From Latrodectus hesperus (Eukaryota; Arthropoda; Arachnida; Araneae; Theridiidae), in the NCBI GenBank assembly GCA_037975125.1, contig CM075862.1:58141279-58205278 (forward strand): a stretch of DNA of 64,000 nucleotides. The letters are read 5' to 3'. Below, in pieces: positions 44,721 to 57,200 of the stretch. Below the pieces are notes generated by a model. That model was not told the origin of the DNA, did not search any database, and saw only the letters and a program-made list of their open reading frames with translations. How positions within the stretch are numbered: the first letter of the stretch is position 1; the number at the start of each line of letters is the position of its first letter. Both the position numbers and the translations under genes were made by a program.

Positions 44721-46592
44721 TTTAATGTTTCTTATTGTTTTCAAAAATCTGTTTTATTGACGAGATTGAGATATATTTCTTTTTATTTAACTATAGGATT
44801 TGTTAATTTTATTTCCTGGGGTAGAAGTAACTAAGCTTGGTAAAAAAATATTAGATTCTCTCAAAATAAATACTCGCTGAAATTAAGAAATTACAAAATT
44901 TGTACATACATAAAGTTGATTATATTATTTATTCAATGGTGTATTAATTTAAAATAAAATTATATTTATGAAATCGCAATGAAATACGTAATATTACCAA
45001 AACATGTCACAAGTACTTAGCAGAAAATTTCTTCAAAAAATGAAACATCAGCAATAAACTTTGTCTTTGAAGAATTATAAAATTTAAGAAAAGTGCCGCA
45101 TTTCTTTCATTTACAATTTGGTGGTTATCAATTTCTATAAAATTTGTAAATTCCAAATGAAGGCTCTCATTCAAACAGATTTTTGAGCATCATTTGATAA
45201 TCAACATCATCTAAGCAATATATGTCAGAGTAAATGCAGCAAGGGGTAATTCTCAAAAATGCGGTACTGAAGATGTTATAAATAGCAACACACATTTCTC
45301 AAAAATCTATAAATTATTACAGCTGGCTTGATGAAATTTTAAGACATGATTTGTTTTATTCTGTGTCCATGTGCATTCGTCATTACTTGCTTCTTTTCTG
45401 CAATGATTACGCTGTATTCTTTTAAATCTAACTTTTATGTGGATCTGAAAAGGTTAGATAGTATATATATGACTGTTTGGGACAAAAAGCAATTTACTTT
45501 GAATTTTTATCAATTAGAAAAATTTTACCCCTTGATGTGTTACGACTTTCGTGGTACCAAAAAGATTTTGAGGACTCTTCTCTAAACAATCCAGTTTTTT
45601 TTGTAATAATATGTATTCAATAATTGCTGTTCTTATATATCAACTCCAGCCACATGAGTAGTAATTGTTCATAGTTTCATCAAAAGTTAGTTTAAAGTCT
45701 GTTTTACTAAATAATAGAAAATGGTTATCATAAATACCTTTTATGTATGGTACTGACATGAAAAAAACAAAGAAATATGAAATTATTTTCAGAGAAAAAT
45801 AGTACTTAAATATATTAGAATACATACGATGACTTAAAAGTAATAGCTTTATATCAAGGAATACAACTTGGATGTACAAAATTATGTTGTTTTTTTATTG
45901 TATAGGACAACAAAGATAGGAAGTGATATTACATAAGAAAGCGGTGGTCTGAAAGTTAATCTTTTGTTCGAGGATATAAAAACTTATTAAATGCACCCTT
46001 AGTGGTTGCCGAAAACGTGTTTTACCTCCCATATACACAAAGCTAAAGAAGATGAATAATTATGTTAAAGTAATGGACAAAAATTCTGCTTCCTAATGTA
46101 TATCAAATATAAATTTCATAATACATAAAGTTATGGAAAATTGAATTAAGGGATCTTTATATAGATCCACTAGTAGGATCTGTATTGCATGATGAACATT
46201 TCTGGAGGATGATGGAGGCCATGAGGAGATTTCTTCTTTTTCCATGAAAGAAGTACCAAGGCAAGTAGTGTCCCAATATGGTGACTGATTACTTTTGGAC
46301 TATGAAAAGGGACACCCCTAATTCAAATTAAAGTAGAAAATTAAAATATAAAACTCATCATGCAATCTAGAATTCACTGAATATTTATCATTCAATGTTT
46401 CGTAAGTATCAATTCTTTTAAAATTGCGTCACAAAAAACCTGTCTGATGGAGAAAACCTGAGTACACTTTTGAACACAGTAAGAAAAAGTTATGTTCCTT
46501 TTATTTAGTCCTGAAAGAGAAAAAAATGATTTTTTATTGATCAGCGTTATTGAATAAAATGCGAATTCTTGTTTATTCAACAATTAAATCAA
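44721..46592. other. A/T-rich stretch with unassigned short frames
   Basis: Frames at 45346-45585 (+, begins MICFILCPCAFVITCFFSAM) and 45640-45879 (-) are unrecognised and within the range of chance. A patch at 46150-46320 is less A/T-rich (GGAGGATGATGGAGGCCATG) and may be part of an old element. Confidence 0.4.
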
Positions 46593-47037
46593 CATATTTT
46601 TGACACAAGTATCTTCTATATGAGTTTTCTTATAAAAAAAAAACAATTTTACAAAGGTGTGATATTTCTTCTTTATATAAACTTAATAAAGGAATGGTAT
46701 AATTATTCAGAAAAAATTTCGGAAAACAAAGGTTAGAGAAATAATTATATTATGACCAAAGCCATGACATTGGCATTCATTATAAATGAAACATTTTTAG
46801 AGATTGGGGCACCATATTTTTGACACAAGTATCTTCTATGTGAGATTTCTTATAAAAAAAACAATTTTACAAAGGTATGATATTTCTTCCTTATATATTA
46901 TGTAAACTTAATAAATGAATGGTATAATTATTCAGAAAAAAATTCGAGAAACAAAGTTTAGAGAAACAATTATACTATGACCAAAGCTATGACATTGGCA
47001 TTTATTATAAATGAAACATTCTTAGAGATTGGGCCAC
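46593..47037 (+). repeat. diverged tandem duplication of about 220 bp
   Basis: Copy 1 is 46593-46812 and copy 2 is 46813-47037. Both begin CATATTTTTGACACAAGTATC and share blocks such as ACAATTTTACAAAGGT, TATTCAGAAAAAA, TATGACCAAAGC and CATGACATTGGCAT or ATGACATTGGCATT. CATATTTTT starts again at 47038 and then diverges. Copy 2 has a small insertion (ATATTATGTAA near 46895). There is no coding sign. The event looks like unequal exchange or replication slippage between short CCATATTTTT repeats. Confidence 0.92.
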
Positions 47038-49073
47038 CATATTTTTAATGATATTATTATTTAATTAATTAAAGAGTTTTTATGAAAAAATTCTCATTGT
47101 TGTCAATAATTTTCTACATTTTCATACATTACATATAATCATAAAGATGTTTTCCCCCCAAAAAAAACATTGTATACACATTATAATTTAATTAATGATA
47201 AATTTTTTAAACATAATATTGTTAATTTCAAAATTTTGAAATTACTTTAAAAATAATTTAAAGTTAAATAAAAAATTCGAGTTGTTTACAAGAATTATGA
47301 TTTTAAATAATTTCACAATACAGAAAGCAATTAGAATTGTATAAACATTTCAATAAAAATTATATGTTTTGAAGAAATAAAAAAATAATTAGAAAGTCAG
47401 ATTCAGAATCAGCAGTACATTTATTATTGTTCTGAAAAATTAATTTGAAATATGTATAATATTTAAAATAATATGGAGGAAAGAGCAATTACAGTATCCT
47501 GAAAAATTAAAGCAATCTGAGCAACATGTGCCTTACAATATTATAAATTCATTAATAATAATATTGTAACCAATTAATTATTTTAACATATATTTTTCGA
47601 CAGTAAATATTAATTCTTGTAACATGTTTGTGAGATTATGATGCATGAATTACCTTCTAAATCATGTAATTTACATTTTAATTTGAAATAATTTTAAAAT
47701 TTCAATTAGTTGTGTTAAATGAGCATTGTATTACCACCTGAAGTTTAAAATATCAAATTATTGTTTTACTTTGATAGTGATTTTGATATTGATAGAAGAT
47801 GGTGTTTTATTCATCTAGCAAAAATATTCTATTTAAAAATAATAAATCTGCTTTACGATAAAAAATATTCATACTAACTTTTTCTTATTCTTTTTCAGTA
47901 CTATCATTCAAGCAAATAAATTTACAAAATGACAGATGTGAAATATTCTCCTAAGATATAAGAAGTCTAATACAATCATCAAATTAACAAATTGAATTAT
48001 ATAAAAATTGATTTTTTTCAATCATATAAATTTTAAATGGCCAAAAAATGTTTTATTATTTTATTTCCAAGTTTATGGAAGGAAAATTTGTTCGAATAAT
48101 ATTTTATAATATTTATAGATATATGTTATTATTAAAATTAATTATCTGTAAATATGAAAACATTTATTATTTCAATCAATATTTCCTCTTCGTATTTTAC
48201 ATATTTCATTTTGTATTAACTCTGTTGATTTCTTGCGTATCAATTTTCGTTATCTTACCAACACTGAAAAAAGTGAATTAAAATTATTTTTATTAAATAT
48301 ATTTTGATATAAAAATTGAGAGAATTCCAGAAAAAAAATGTAAAAGGAAACCATGCACATTCATACACCTGGGTTATATTCTAGACACATATCCAAGTGA
48401 AGAAAATTTCCTAAGCTCTAATTTCATTCCGACATGAATTTTGCTCTCTACAAGATTAAATATATTTGCATTTCAACACCTGATCCCTGTTAAGAATTCA
48501 AAAATCGAAATTTCCTTTCTCCTAAGCTTAAAATTCGCGATTACTACTGAACCGGTACCAAAATACTTTTTAACCCTTTTCTATTCCTATTTTTTAAAAT
48601 TTCTTTTTTTATTGAATTTAACAATTTAGTATTGTTTGGAACGGGGAATTGTTCCTACTTATTCTAAGTTAAATCTCACAATTTTTCACTTACACGTCAA
48701 AAGCTAAGGCGATTGTCGAATGGGAAAACCTGAAAATCTTTGATCTTTAAAGTGAAAGCAAAAATGACATTTTGTGTTGTTATTTTATCGATACCAGCTT
48801 TTGCTTTACATGTCACCTGGCCTTAATAATGCCGAAAATATGGCTTTAAAAAAATTGCACTGTCATTTCCAATATTTTTTGTCCTGCTTTCCATAGCCGA
48901 AAAAGAAGAATTAGATGGATAACAAACTTTTATATTAGATCCATGATATCTCTTATTTGAATCACTGAATTTTTATATATCACTAAGTTTAACGCTTTGC
49001 AATGCAATACATTAAAGATGAAAATTTTACAATGAAATACTACGATGAAAACTCAGTGTAAATCTATTGTGTC
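47038..49073. other. A/T-rich stretch, nothing recognised
   Basis: Background sequence. A more complex patch at 48640-48910 (ACGTCAAAAGCTAAGGCGATTG to GTCCTGCTTTCCATAGCC) has no recognisable frame. Frames at 48048-48281 and 48441-48629 (+) are hydrophobic by composition only. Confidence 0.45.
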
Positions 49074-49296
<223 letters not shown>

Positions 49297-52124
49297 AAAG
49301 AAAAACTAAAAAAAATATTTGATAAGTGCTTATTAAAATTAAATTTTCAAAAATTACAGTTCAAAATAAATATAAATTTAAAATAAAAATTTGTGATTAA
49401 AGTAGTTTCATTTTCATTTTGTAGGAAGTAGAATATTAATTTAAATTATCATCACAACTTAATTAAAATAACAGAAAATACAAAATGTAATTTAAGTAAA
49501 TTATTATGAGATTTGTCAAATATTCCATACAAAATTTATTTTAACTAAAATTAGAAAATTAAACTACAGGAAATGAAAGACCATTCGTTTGAAATGTTTC
49601 CTAGATTTGAATAATTTATTGTTTTCTTTTCTTGAGTTTAAGATAACAAACTTTATAAAAATAACTTTCATGTGACAGTAAATTAATTAAAAATATTTAA
49701 ACATATAGTTTCACTTACTTGTTGTTATTTTATTCATTTCATAAATTTGTAACATTTGGGTTTTTAAATATTTACTGTTAGCTATAACATATTTTGTGTT
49801 ATTAATTTATACACTAATATTTTGGAAGAATATAAAATGTTTCAATAAATGTTCGATTGTATATAATCTTATTCTAATATCTTAATTCATATAAATAAAA
49901 TATAGTTCATGATTTTGTTATGCCTCTACTCATAGAATAAAAATATCTGAATTCATAATATGAATATATTTTAATGAAAAAGTAAATCGTAGTAAACTAT
50001 ATGGAAATTATTTTTTTCTTGAAATTAAATATTTTATGTTAGAATTTGTGAAATTAACATATTTTAAATTAATAATCATAATTAATTTTTGTATTATGAA
50101 AATATCAATATTTTTATAATTTTGAAATAAAGATTTTATTAGATGTAAGTAAATATTCTAACAAAATGTTTATATCAAGACAGCATAAGCAAATTTAAAT
50201 TTAAATCGACAAGGAATAAATATATTGATTAACGGTTGTTAAATGTATTCATGTAAAACATGTATTCATATGCAGTCTTAAAAATCATCATTTAAAATAA
50301 ATTAATTTTAGTTACAATTAATTTTATAGACAAATATATGATAATTTTTGTAAAATGAGTAATTTCTTATTATTTCGTATACACCAGTTGGAAAATAAAA
50401 TAATGAGTTAAATAAGTATGAGTGTTGTTTTTAATTATCTCCACTGACTCTGTTATTCTGTTACTTTAAACAAAACAATACTTTATATTAATAATCGATG
50501 TCACTTTTTTACTTATTGTCAAGGTATTCAAGTGTTTGTTCTCTAATAAAAAATATTAGAGTAGAAATATTAATTATTCAAGTATGTATTTCCATTATAA
50601 TTTTTGATTGCAAATACAGCACACCATATATTTTTCGGCTCAAGAAATTTAAATTTCTGTAGAAAGATAATCCTGTAAACTCAGTTAAGAAAAACTAATG
50701 TTCCCTTTAAATAAAAATATTCTAATTTTAAGCAATTTTATGTAAAATATTATAGAAGATACAAATTTCCAAATAATAATAAATATAATCTACATATCAC
50801 ATTTTAAAGAGAAAATTAAATACTAGTCAGTATTTCTAAAATAAAGATAATTCCATTATCATCACTGTCCTTGAACATGTTTTTTTCCAATTCAGTCATT
50901 TTAAATCGTGTATGCTAAAATTCGTTTAAATTACTATACTTTAAAACTAATTTGACAAAGTAATTTAAATTCACTACATAATTTTATTTTATGCATTCTG
51001 CATAAATTAAATTATTTTGAATGTTATTTATGAAAATGATGTATTGCATACACTACATTTTATTATGCATAAATTACATAGTATCTTACAGTTAATAATA
51101 TTATTTTAATAATAATAATTTATAAAACCTTCATTTTCATTCTATATTATTTATTACACATCTAAAGATAATTTTAGAATTTTTAATAAGATTAAAAATG
51201 TTGTTACTATCGACAATGTTTGATATCTTTCAACAGCTTACTTGCTTTATATATTTTGTCAAAGCTTAAATATGTGAAGCTTATTCCCCAAAACTCATAT
51301 TAATATTTTATCACTAATTGTATTATAAAATTATAGAAACCGCTTTTTATACAAAATATAGTTAAAGTTCACCAGAGAAAAATATTCACTTTATTTATTA
51401 AAGTGTAGTTTTTCAATTTTAGGGACTATTAATTGATCCAACAAATGTGTATATAGCTTAAGAAAATAACTGAAACAGCTCTTCCATAATTGAAAACATA
51501 AAATATATATTTTTCTACTGAATCCTCCAATCATTTCAAAATTAACCCAAGTAAAATTTTTATTTCCAGTCTTTTGCTAAAATATAACAATTTTTAGATT
51601 ACATAATAAATCAAAAATTCTTTTAATATAACCAAATTGAGCAAGATATAAACCGAACAAGGGGAATCTGATGTAAAACATACAAAGGAAGATTACTGAG
51701 TATATAAGAGATTCAAAGGAATAAATAATTTTAATATAGCTATGAATTTTATATACTCTTGACAATGATAATCCTGTGTCAAATATGTAGAGTCATGAAC
51801 AGTTCAAAATATTTAAATACACCTTTGTAGAGGGTGTACATTTTATTCATAAAAATGCAAATTGAAAATAAATTAAAACAGAATGAAGGATTAGCCACTG
51901 GCAAGAATCAGCTATCAAATTCTTATAAATCATTTCATCTAAAAGAATAAAATGGTCAAATTCTGCAAAAATAATGAATTTATATCAGTATTTGCAGAAA
52001 AATTATGGACATAAGCCGAAGAAGTTCAAGCAACTGGCAGTAAAAAGTTCATCAACATAGTTAAAATATCTTGAAATCTGTTTATAAATGAAAAATGTTG
52101 TTTTTTATTATTAGATAATACAAG
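49297..52124. other. A/T-rich flank of the LINE
   Basis: Background up to about 51880. From 51880 to 52100 the sequence is somewhat more complex (GGATTAGCCACTGGCAAGAATCAG, GGACATAAGCCGAAGAAGTTC) but no element can be named. It does not read as the upstream part of the LINE that follows. Confidence 0.45.
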
Positions 52125-54118
52125 ACACTACAAAATAACCAACATATGGCTACAAATACTTACTATCAGCTAGTTTCTAAGATTGAAACCACTCTGGATC
52201 AAAAAGAAATTGCCTTGGGAACTTTCCTCGACATCCAAGGTGCCTTTGATAATACTTCCCATCCATCCATCCTCAATGCATTTAGAGGGGCAGGGATTAA
52301 TCAGACCCTGTGTACTTGGATAGAGGCCTTGATTTAGGATAGATGTATACAAATGAACATCTTCGGTGAATCATTTGAAAAAAACACTACTACAGGTTGT
52401 CCTCAAGGAGAGGTTCTCTCACCATTACTTTGGAACCTAGTTGTAAATAGCCTTATAAAATATCTAAATGATAGGGGCTGTTATACGCAAGGGTATATTG
52501 ATGACATTGTCATCCTTATCCTTGGCAAAAATTTCGACATAACTTGTCATCTCATGCAGGATACTCTAAGTTATGTAGGTCAATGGTGCATGGATAGGGA
52601 CCTGATGGCTAATTCTCAGAAAACCTACCTTGTACCTTTTACACGCAAAAAAACGGAAGGATTTTTTCATACCAAGACTTTTTGATGTTTAAATCAATGT
52701 CATTCAGAGGTGAAGTATCTGGGCATTTATTTAGACCAAAAACTCATCTGGAATAAACACATTGATCATAACTGAGCAATAAAGAAAAGCATTATGATTT
52801 ACAAGCGAATGTTTGGTAAAAACTGGGGTCTACATCCAAAACTGATGGTGTGGATGTACACAGCTATTGTCAGGCCCATTCTCACATATGCCAGTGTGAT
52901 CTGGTGGCGTAAAGTGGAACAGAAGAATGTGACTGACAGACTAGGAGGTCTACAAAGACTGGCCTGTCTTTGCATCACAGGAGCAATGTACACTGCAACA
53001 ACCAGAGCATTGGTAGTTATGTTGGATCTGACTCCCTTAGACATCTTCATCAGCAGCACTGCCAGAATGACTACATACAGAATGTAGCTACAAAACCAAT
53101 GGTACGACCAACCTGTTGCCAAAAGGCACAGGGGTATTACCAGGAAAATTCAAGATCCTACTTTCCTGATGCTTTCGGACATCATGGAAAAGTCATATAT
53201 GTTTGAAATGACGTTTGAAATAGTTTTTCCAGCTAGAAACGAATGGGATAACAAAATGTTGAAAACTAAAACAGGAGATCTAATCTGGTACACAGATAGA
53301 TCACTGAAAAACAGCTTCTCAGGACTGGGAGTATGTATCGTGTCATCAAGAACCAGCCTGTCTGTAAGCCTTGGGCGATACGCTACGGCTTTCCAGGCAA
53401 AAGTTTTGGCCATTATCCACTGTCTGCGACTAAATATGAGGAAGGGCTACCATGTTAAGCGGATTCTCATTTTTAGTGACAGTCAAGCCGCTTTAAAAGC
53501 GCTCAGTTCTTTCGAAATCAAATCTAAAATGATTTTGGAATGTAGAAACCTTCTTACAGAACTGGCAAATAGAAACAAGGAGATCCTTGTTTGGGTGCCA
53601 GGCCCCAAATGTATTGAAGGTAATGAAAGTGCTAATGAACTTGCTAAACAAGGATCATCTTTTGCTTCCATTGGTGCAGAATCTTTTCGTGGGATCAATT
53701 TGAAGACCGAAAAAACCAATGTTCTTAGATGGGAAAAACGGAAGATGTATGAAGCTTGGCTCAACACTCCTGGTCAAACCCACGCTAAAAGTATGATCTG
53801 TGGTTCATCAGCAAGGATTGCCTCTGAAATTCTAAGATGCTCTAGGCAGAATATACGTTTAATCATAGGCTTCATAACTGGGCACTACTATTTCAGAAAA
53901 CACCTCCATAAAATGGGACTGTTTTAGCAAGACCCTATCTGCAGGAAATGTCATACGCAAGAGGAAACGTCCAAGCATATCATTACGAATGCGAGGCTCT
54001 TGCCCTCCCTAGATTGACTTCTTTAGGCATCATCCATACTAGAGAATTACACCTAGACTCCATTAAAGGGTTAACGGACTTTATTAATAAAGTGGGTGAC
54101 CCGAGCAACTGGAACTAG
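52125..54118 (+). pseudogene. LINE ORF2 remnant: reverse transcriptase, RNase H, CCHC finger
   Basis: This is the C-terminal two-thirds of a non-LTR retrotransposon polyprotein. RT: FLDIQGAFDNTS near 52228 (motif A), TTGCPQGEVLSPLLWNLVVN near 52392 (motif B), YIDDIVIL near 52495 (motif C, both catalytic aspartates kept), then EVKYLGIYLDQKLIWNKHI and the thumb with RPILTYASVIWW. RNase H: YTDRS near 53292 (first D kept, G replaced by R), FQAKVLAI near 53394 (catalytic E now K), FSDSQAAL near 53473 (D kept), GNESANELAKQG near 53624 (last D now N). CCHC: CRKCHTQEETSKH near 53939 completed by YEC after a frameshift. Damage is light: four in-frame stops inside the main frame (52335, 52683, 52773, 53085), a stop at 53925, one frameshift near 53976-53982, and the natural-looking end NWN-TAG at 54116. 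The 5' part (endonuclease, RT start) is missing. RT plus RNase H points to the I/LOA group of LINEs; the exact clade is inference. Confidence 0.93.
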
Positions 54119-54212
54119 GAAACATTGGGTTTGGAGTTAATAGTACAAAATGCTGATAAAGGCAGAGATGCTCAAGGACATACAAACCCAACTCTAAGAA
54201 GAAGAAGAAGAA
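52125..54212 (+). mobile_element. 5'-truncated LINE insertion with (AAG)n tail
   Basis: The element comprises the ORF2 remnant, a 3' UTR of about 78 bp and a terminal AAG repeat (54196-54212, five units). The left edge is set where the RT similarity begins (LQNNQH, about 52125). Truncation at the 5' side is the usual outcome of target-primed reverse transcription. I did not find a convincing target-site duplication; the short similarity between AATACAAGACACTAC on the left and AATACTTACTACCC on the right is too weak. Confidence 0.88.
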
Positions 54213-57200
54213 TACTTACTACCCAGTGTTGTAAAGTTGATCTTACATCAGGGTCAATATATTGAACGAATAAACGAGATACATCTCACTGGCATCTTGA
54301 AATATATTTATTAGAATAAATGAACTATCCATGTAAACAAAATAATGATGTGTTACTTGACCTTTAAGCAGCAATTTAGGAATTATGGTTACCATAAAAA
54401 AAGGAAATGTTTCCTTTTTATTTATTTTTATTATTTGACAAATTTTGTATCTATTTAACGAATATGTATTATTTATTTTCTATGTATTTATTTACTATGC
54501 AATTATATTTAAAAATTTTTAAAAGAATTTGGCAAAATAGGTTCTTTAATGCTGTTACTTTCTTATATATACCAGTTATGTAGATACAAGCATAATTTTT
54601 ACAAAACTCTTAAACATTTTTCGATGTTACAATTTATCATTTATTAGTACACCATTGCTGCAAATGTGAAGTTATTACATTTATTGTAATTTAGTAAAAA
54701 GTGAGACGATAAACGAGACGTCTCACATTTTATTTTCGTGAGACTATACACTGTAAAATCTTTCAAGCATTTTATTTGTTCATAAATTAGAAGATTTGCT
54801 TATTCAATACACTTTAAACGTTAGTTATGTTAAATTATGTATGTAAACAAACATTATGAATAATCCTATTCGTGGATAGCTTTTTAGGTTTAAAAATATC
54901 CTTTCAAAATTTTGACATTCTCTAAATTATTATTTCAAGTTTATGCAACTATTATTGCAATCGTATTGCAACTGATGTTTAAAGCAGCAAAATTTGAGCT
55001 TGTCTGTAAATATATAATCCTTTTCTGAAAATGCAATAACTTATTTAAAAAAAAGTGAAGTATTAAATTTAAGTAATATTGTTAAAGTTATTATAAAAAG
55101 ATATTTTTAATGAAGTACTGAAGGACTTCTTCTCAGTAGACCATTAGACCAATAATGAATCTTTAACTATTATGTTAAAGTTAAATTTTTAGTAATTCAT
55201 ATAGTCTGTCCAACAACGCTAAATTTGATTCTGAAAATAATCTGTGACAAGAATAGGATTTGGTCGATAATAAGTTATCACTTTATTATCATTACATTAT
55301 CCAAAATATTCAAATTATAAATCCATTCAACGTAATGATACCCCATAAGATTCGAATTGTGCGCACAACTACAGATATTTTTATTTATAATGTTACCATT
55401 TGTCGTAAAAACATTGAGAACTGTGTGTGTGTAAGATATATTAATGTGTGTATCCATGTGTAGTTTAATCACTATCAAATATTTTATTCATCATGTTTTT
55501 ATCTGACTTTTAAAAGATGATCTGTTACAATATGTGCATAGAGTTAAGCATTCCGGATGTAAAAATACAAGTGTAGCAGTTGCGGAAAAATTGTTACAAG
55601 ATGAAAAAGAAGGATTTTAAATGAGCAAAAATTAGAAATCGCGAGACTTGTGTGCTTACTTTTAAACTGAGCTTTTTAAAACACAAATCTAAAATTTTTG
55701 GAAGCAAAACCACTTAGAGTAAATGTTTCGAGGTTTGCCTTAGGGAATTTAAGTAAAAGCATATAAATATTGTCTATAATTTTTCCTAAATTTGTGGATT
55801 ATTTTAACTTGCTTTTCAGCTCCCTTGACAAAGCCAGTAAAATCAAAGCGATAAGTGAGTTTAAGACTGAAATTTTACTTATTATTTTTAAATATAAAAG
55901 CAGCATATTAAAGATTTACGAAAAAAAAATTATAAAAAAAAATAATTTATTGGTTTGAGAGATTTTAAATCAACTCCGCAAGAGTGCTAAAAGGAATTCA
56001 AAAGTGCAGTGCAGTTGCCAACAAAAAATTACAACCAATTCGCATGGTGAAAATTGAAATATAACATTAAACTTGGTAAAGTGGAAGAATTTTCTGAATT
56101 TCGTACAATAACTATTTCTGATTACATATTTCACTATTTTCTCTTAAGTGTTGAAAAGTAATAAATATAAAAGAGGGAATCATCTTTTATTCCATGGTAA
56201 TTACGTAGGGAACGCAAAATTATTTCAATAATCGTAATAAAAGAAATACTGAGAGTTTCTTATTAAATGATAATTTATATAAAATGTATTATGTGCTGTG
56301 TAGCAACCATTCAGTATTTAAATATTAAGGTTTACAAAAATTGTCCTATAATGGTGGAGTAGGCTTTATGAAAGATGTCTTAAATGCCTTACCAAATTTT
56401 AATGTCAGTATTCTGGCCTACTCTTTTTGTAAAAAGACGCAGATAATGTTATGATAAACAAGTTATGAAATAACGAATATGGAAAGAAATCCAAATTTAT
56501 TTAATGTGGAAAGCAATATATTGTACATAAATTTTACTTAAGCATGAATAAAGTTGTATGCGAAAGAAATTTGGGAATTTAGTTAATGTTAAATGCTATT
56601 TATTTTAATGTAAGTATCAGTAATCAGATATTATAGCTTGAGAGTATGTGAATGGGTGAAGACTAAATAGGAAAGATCTAGTGTGATAATTTAGTGTGTT
56701 TAAAAAGTTTTTAAACTACTGTTACTAATTTTGTAAAGCTGAAATTTCAAATGTTAGTAAGGGCTTTAAATTTGAATTCGAATTTCTTGTTATGGATAAA
56801 ATTAATGATTTAACTTCATATAAATATTAAAACTTTGTGAAAAACAAATTCTATGTAATATAAATTTGTTACATAATTTTATGGTTCTCCAAAATATTGT
56901 TTGTCTTCTAGGTGCTAATAGATTTATCTTTTTGTTAAAGCCAGAAAAGTATATTCGCCAAATTCAGTGTTGTTTTTTTAAATAATGGCTTTGTAATTTT
57001 GGCAAATGACAGTGGTGCGAAACATTTTATAATGCATTAAAATTGATGATTATTCTCTTGTTGATGAAACTTTTTGTAAATTATAAAACATTAAGATAGA
57101 AAGTTTTAAAATCTGACGATTAAAAATCAGTTGAAGAACATATTTTAATCAAATTCATTATAGGGAATCTAAGAAAAATGTAGTTTCATTACCGCTTAAA

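Noticed and set aside
45346..45585. 79-codon frame beginning with a hydrophobic segment that could pass for a signal peptide
   Set aside because: No recognisable family, no supporting exon structure, and T-rich codons give hydrophobic residues by composition alone.
52170..53767. Minus-strand frames at 52170-52352, 52799-53122, 53150-53413 and 53483-53767
   Set aside because: They are antisense shadows of the LINE RT and RNase H coding sequence.
52075..54230. Target-site duplication for the LINE at 52.1 kb
   Set aside because: The best candidate (AATAC..ACTAC on both sides) has too many differences to count.
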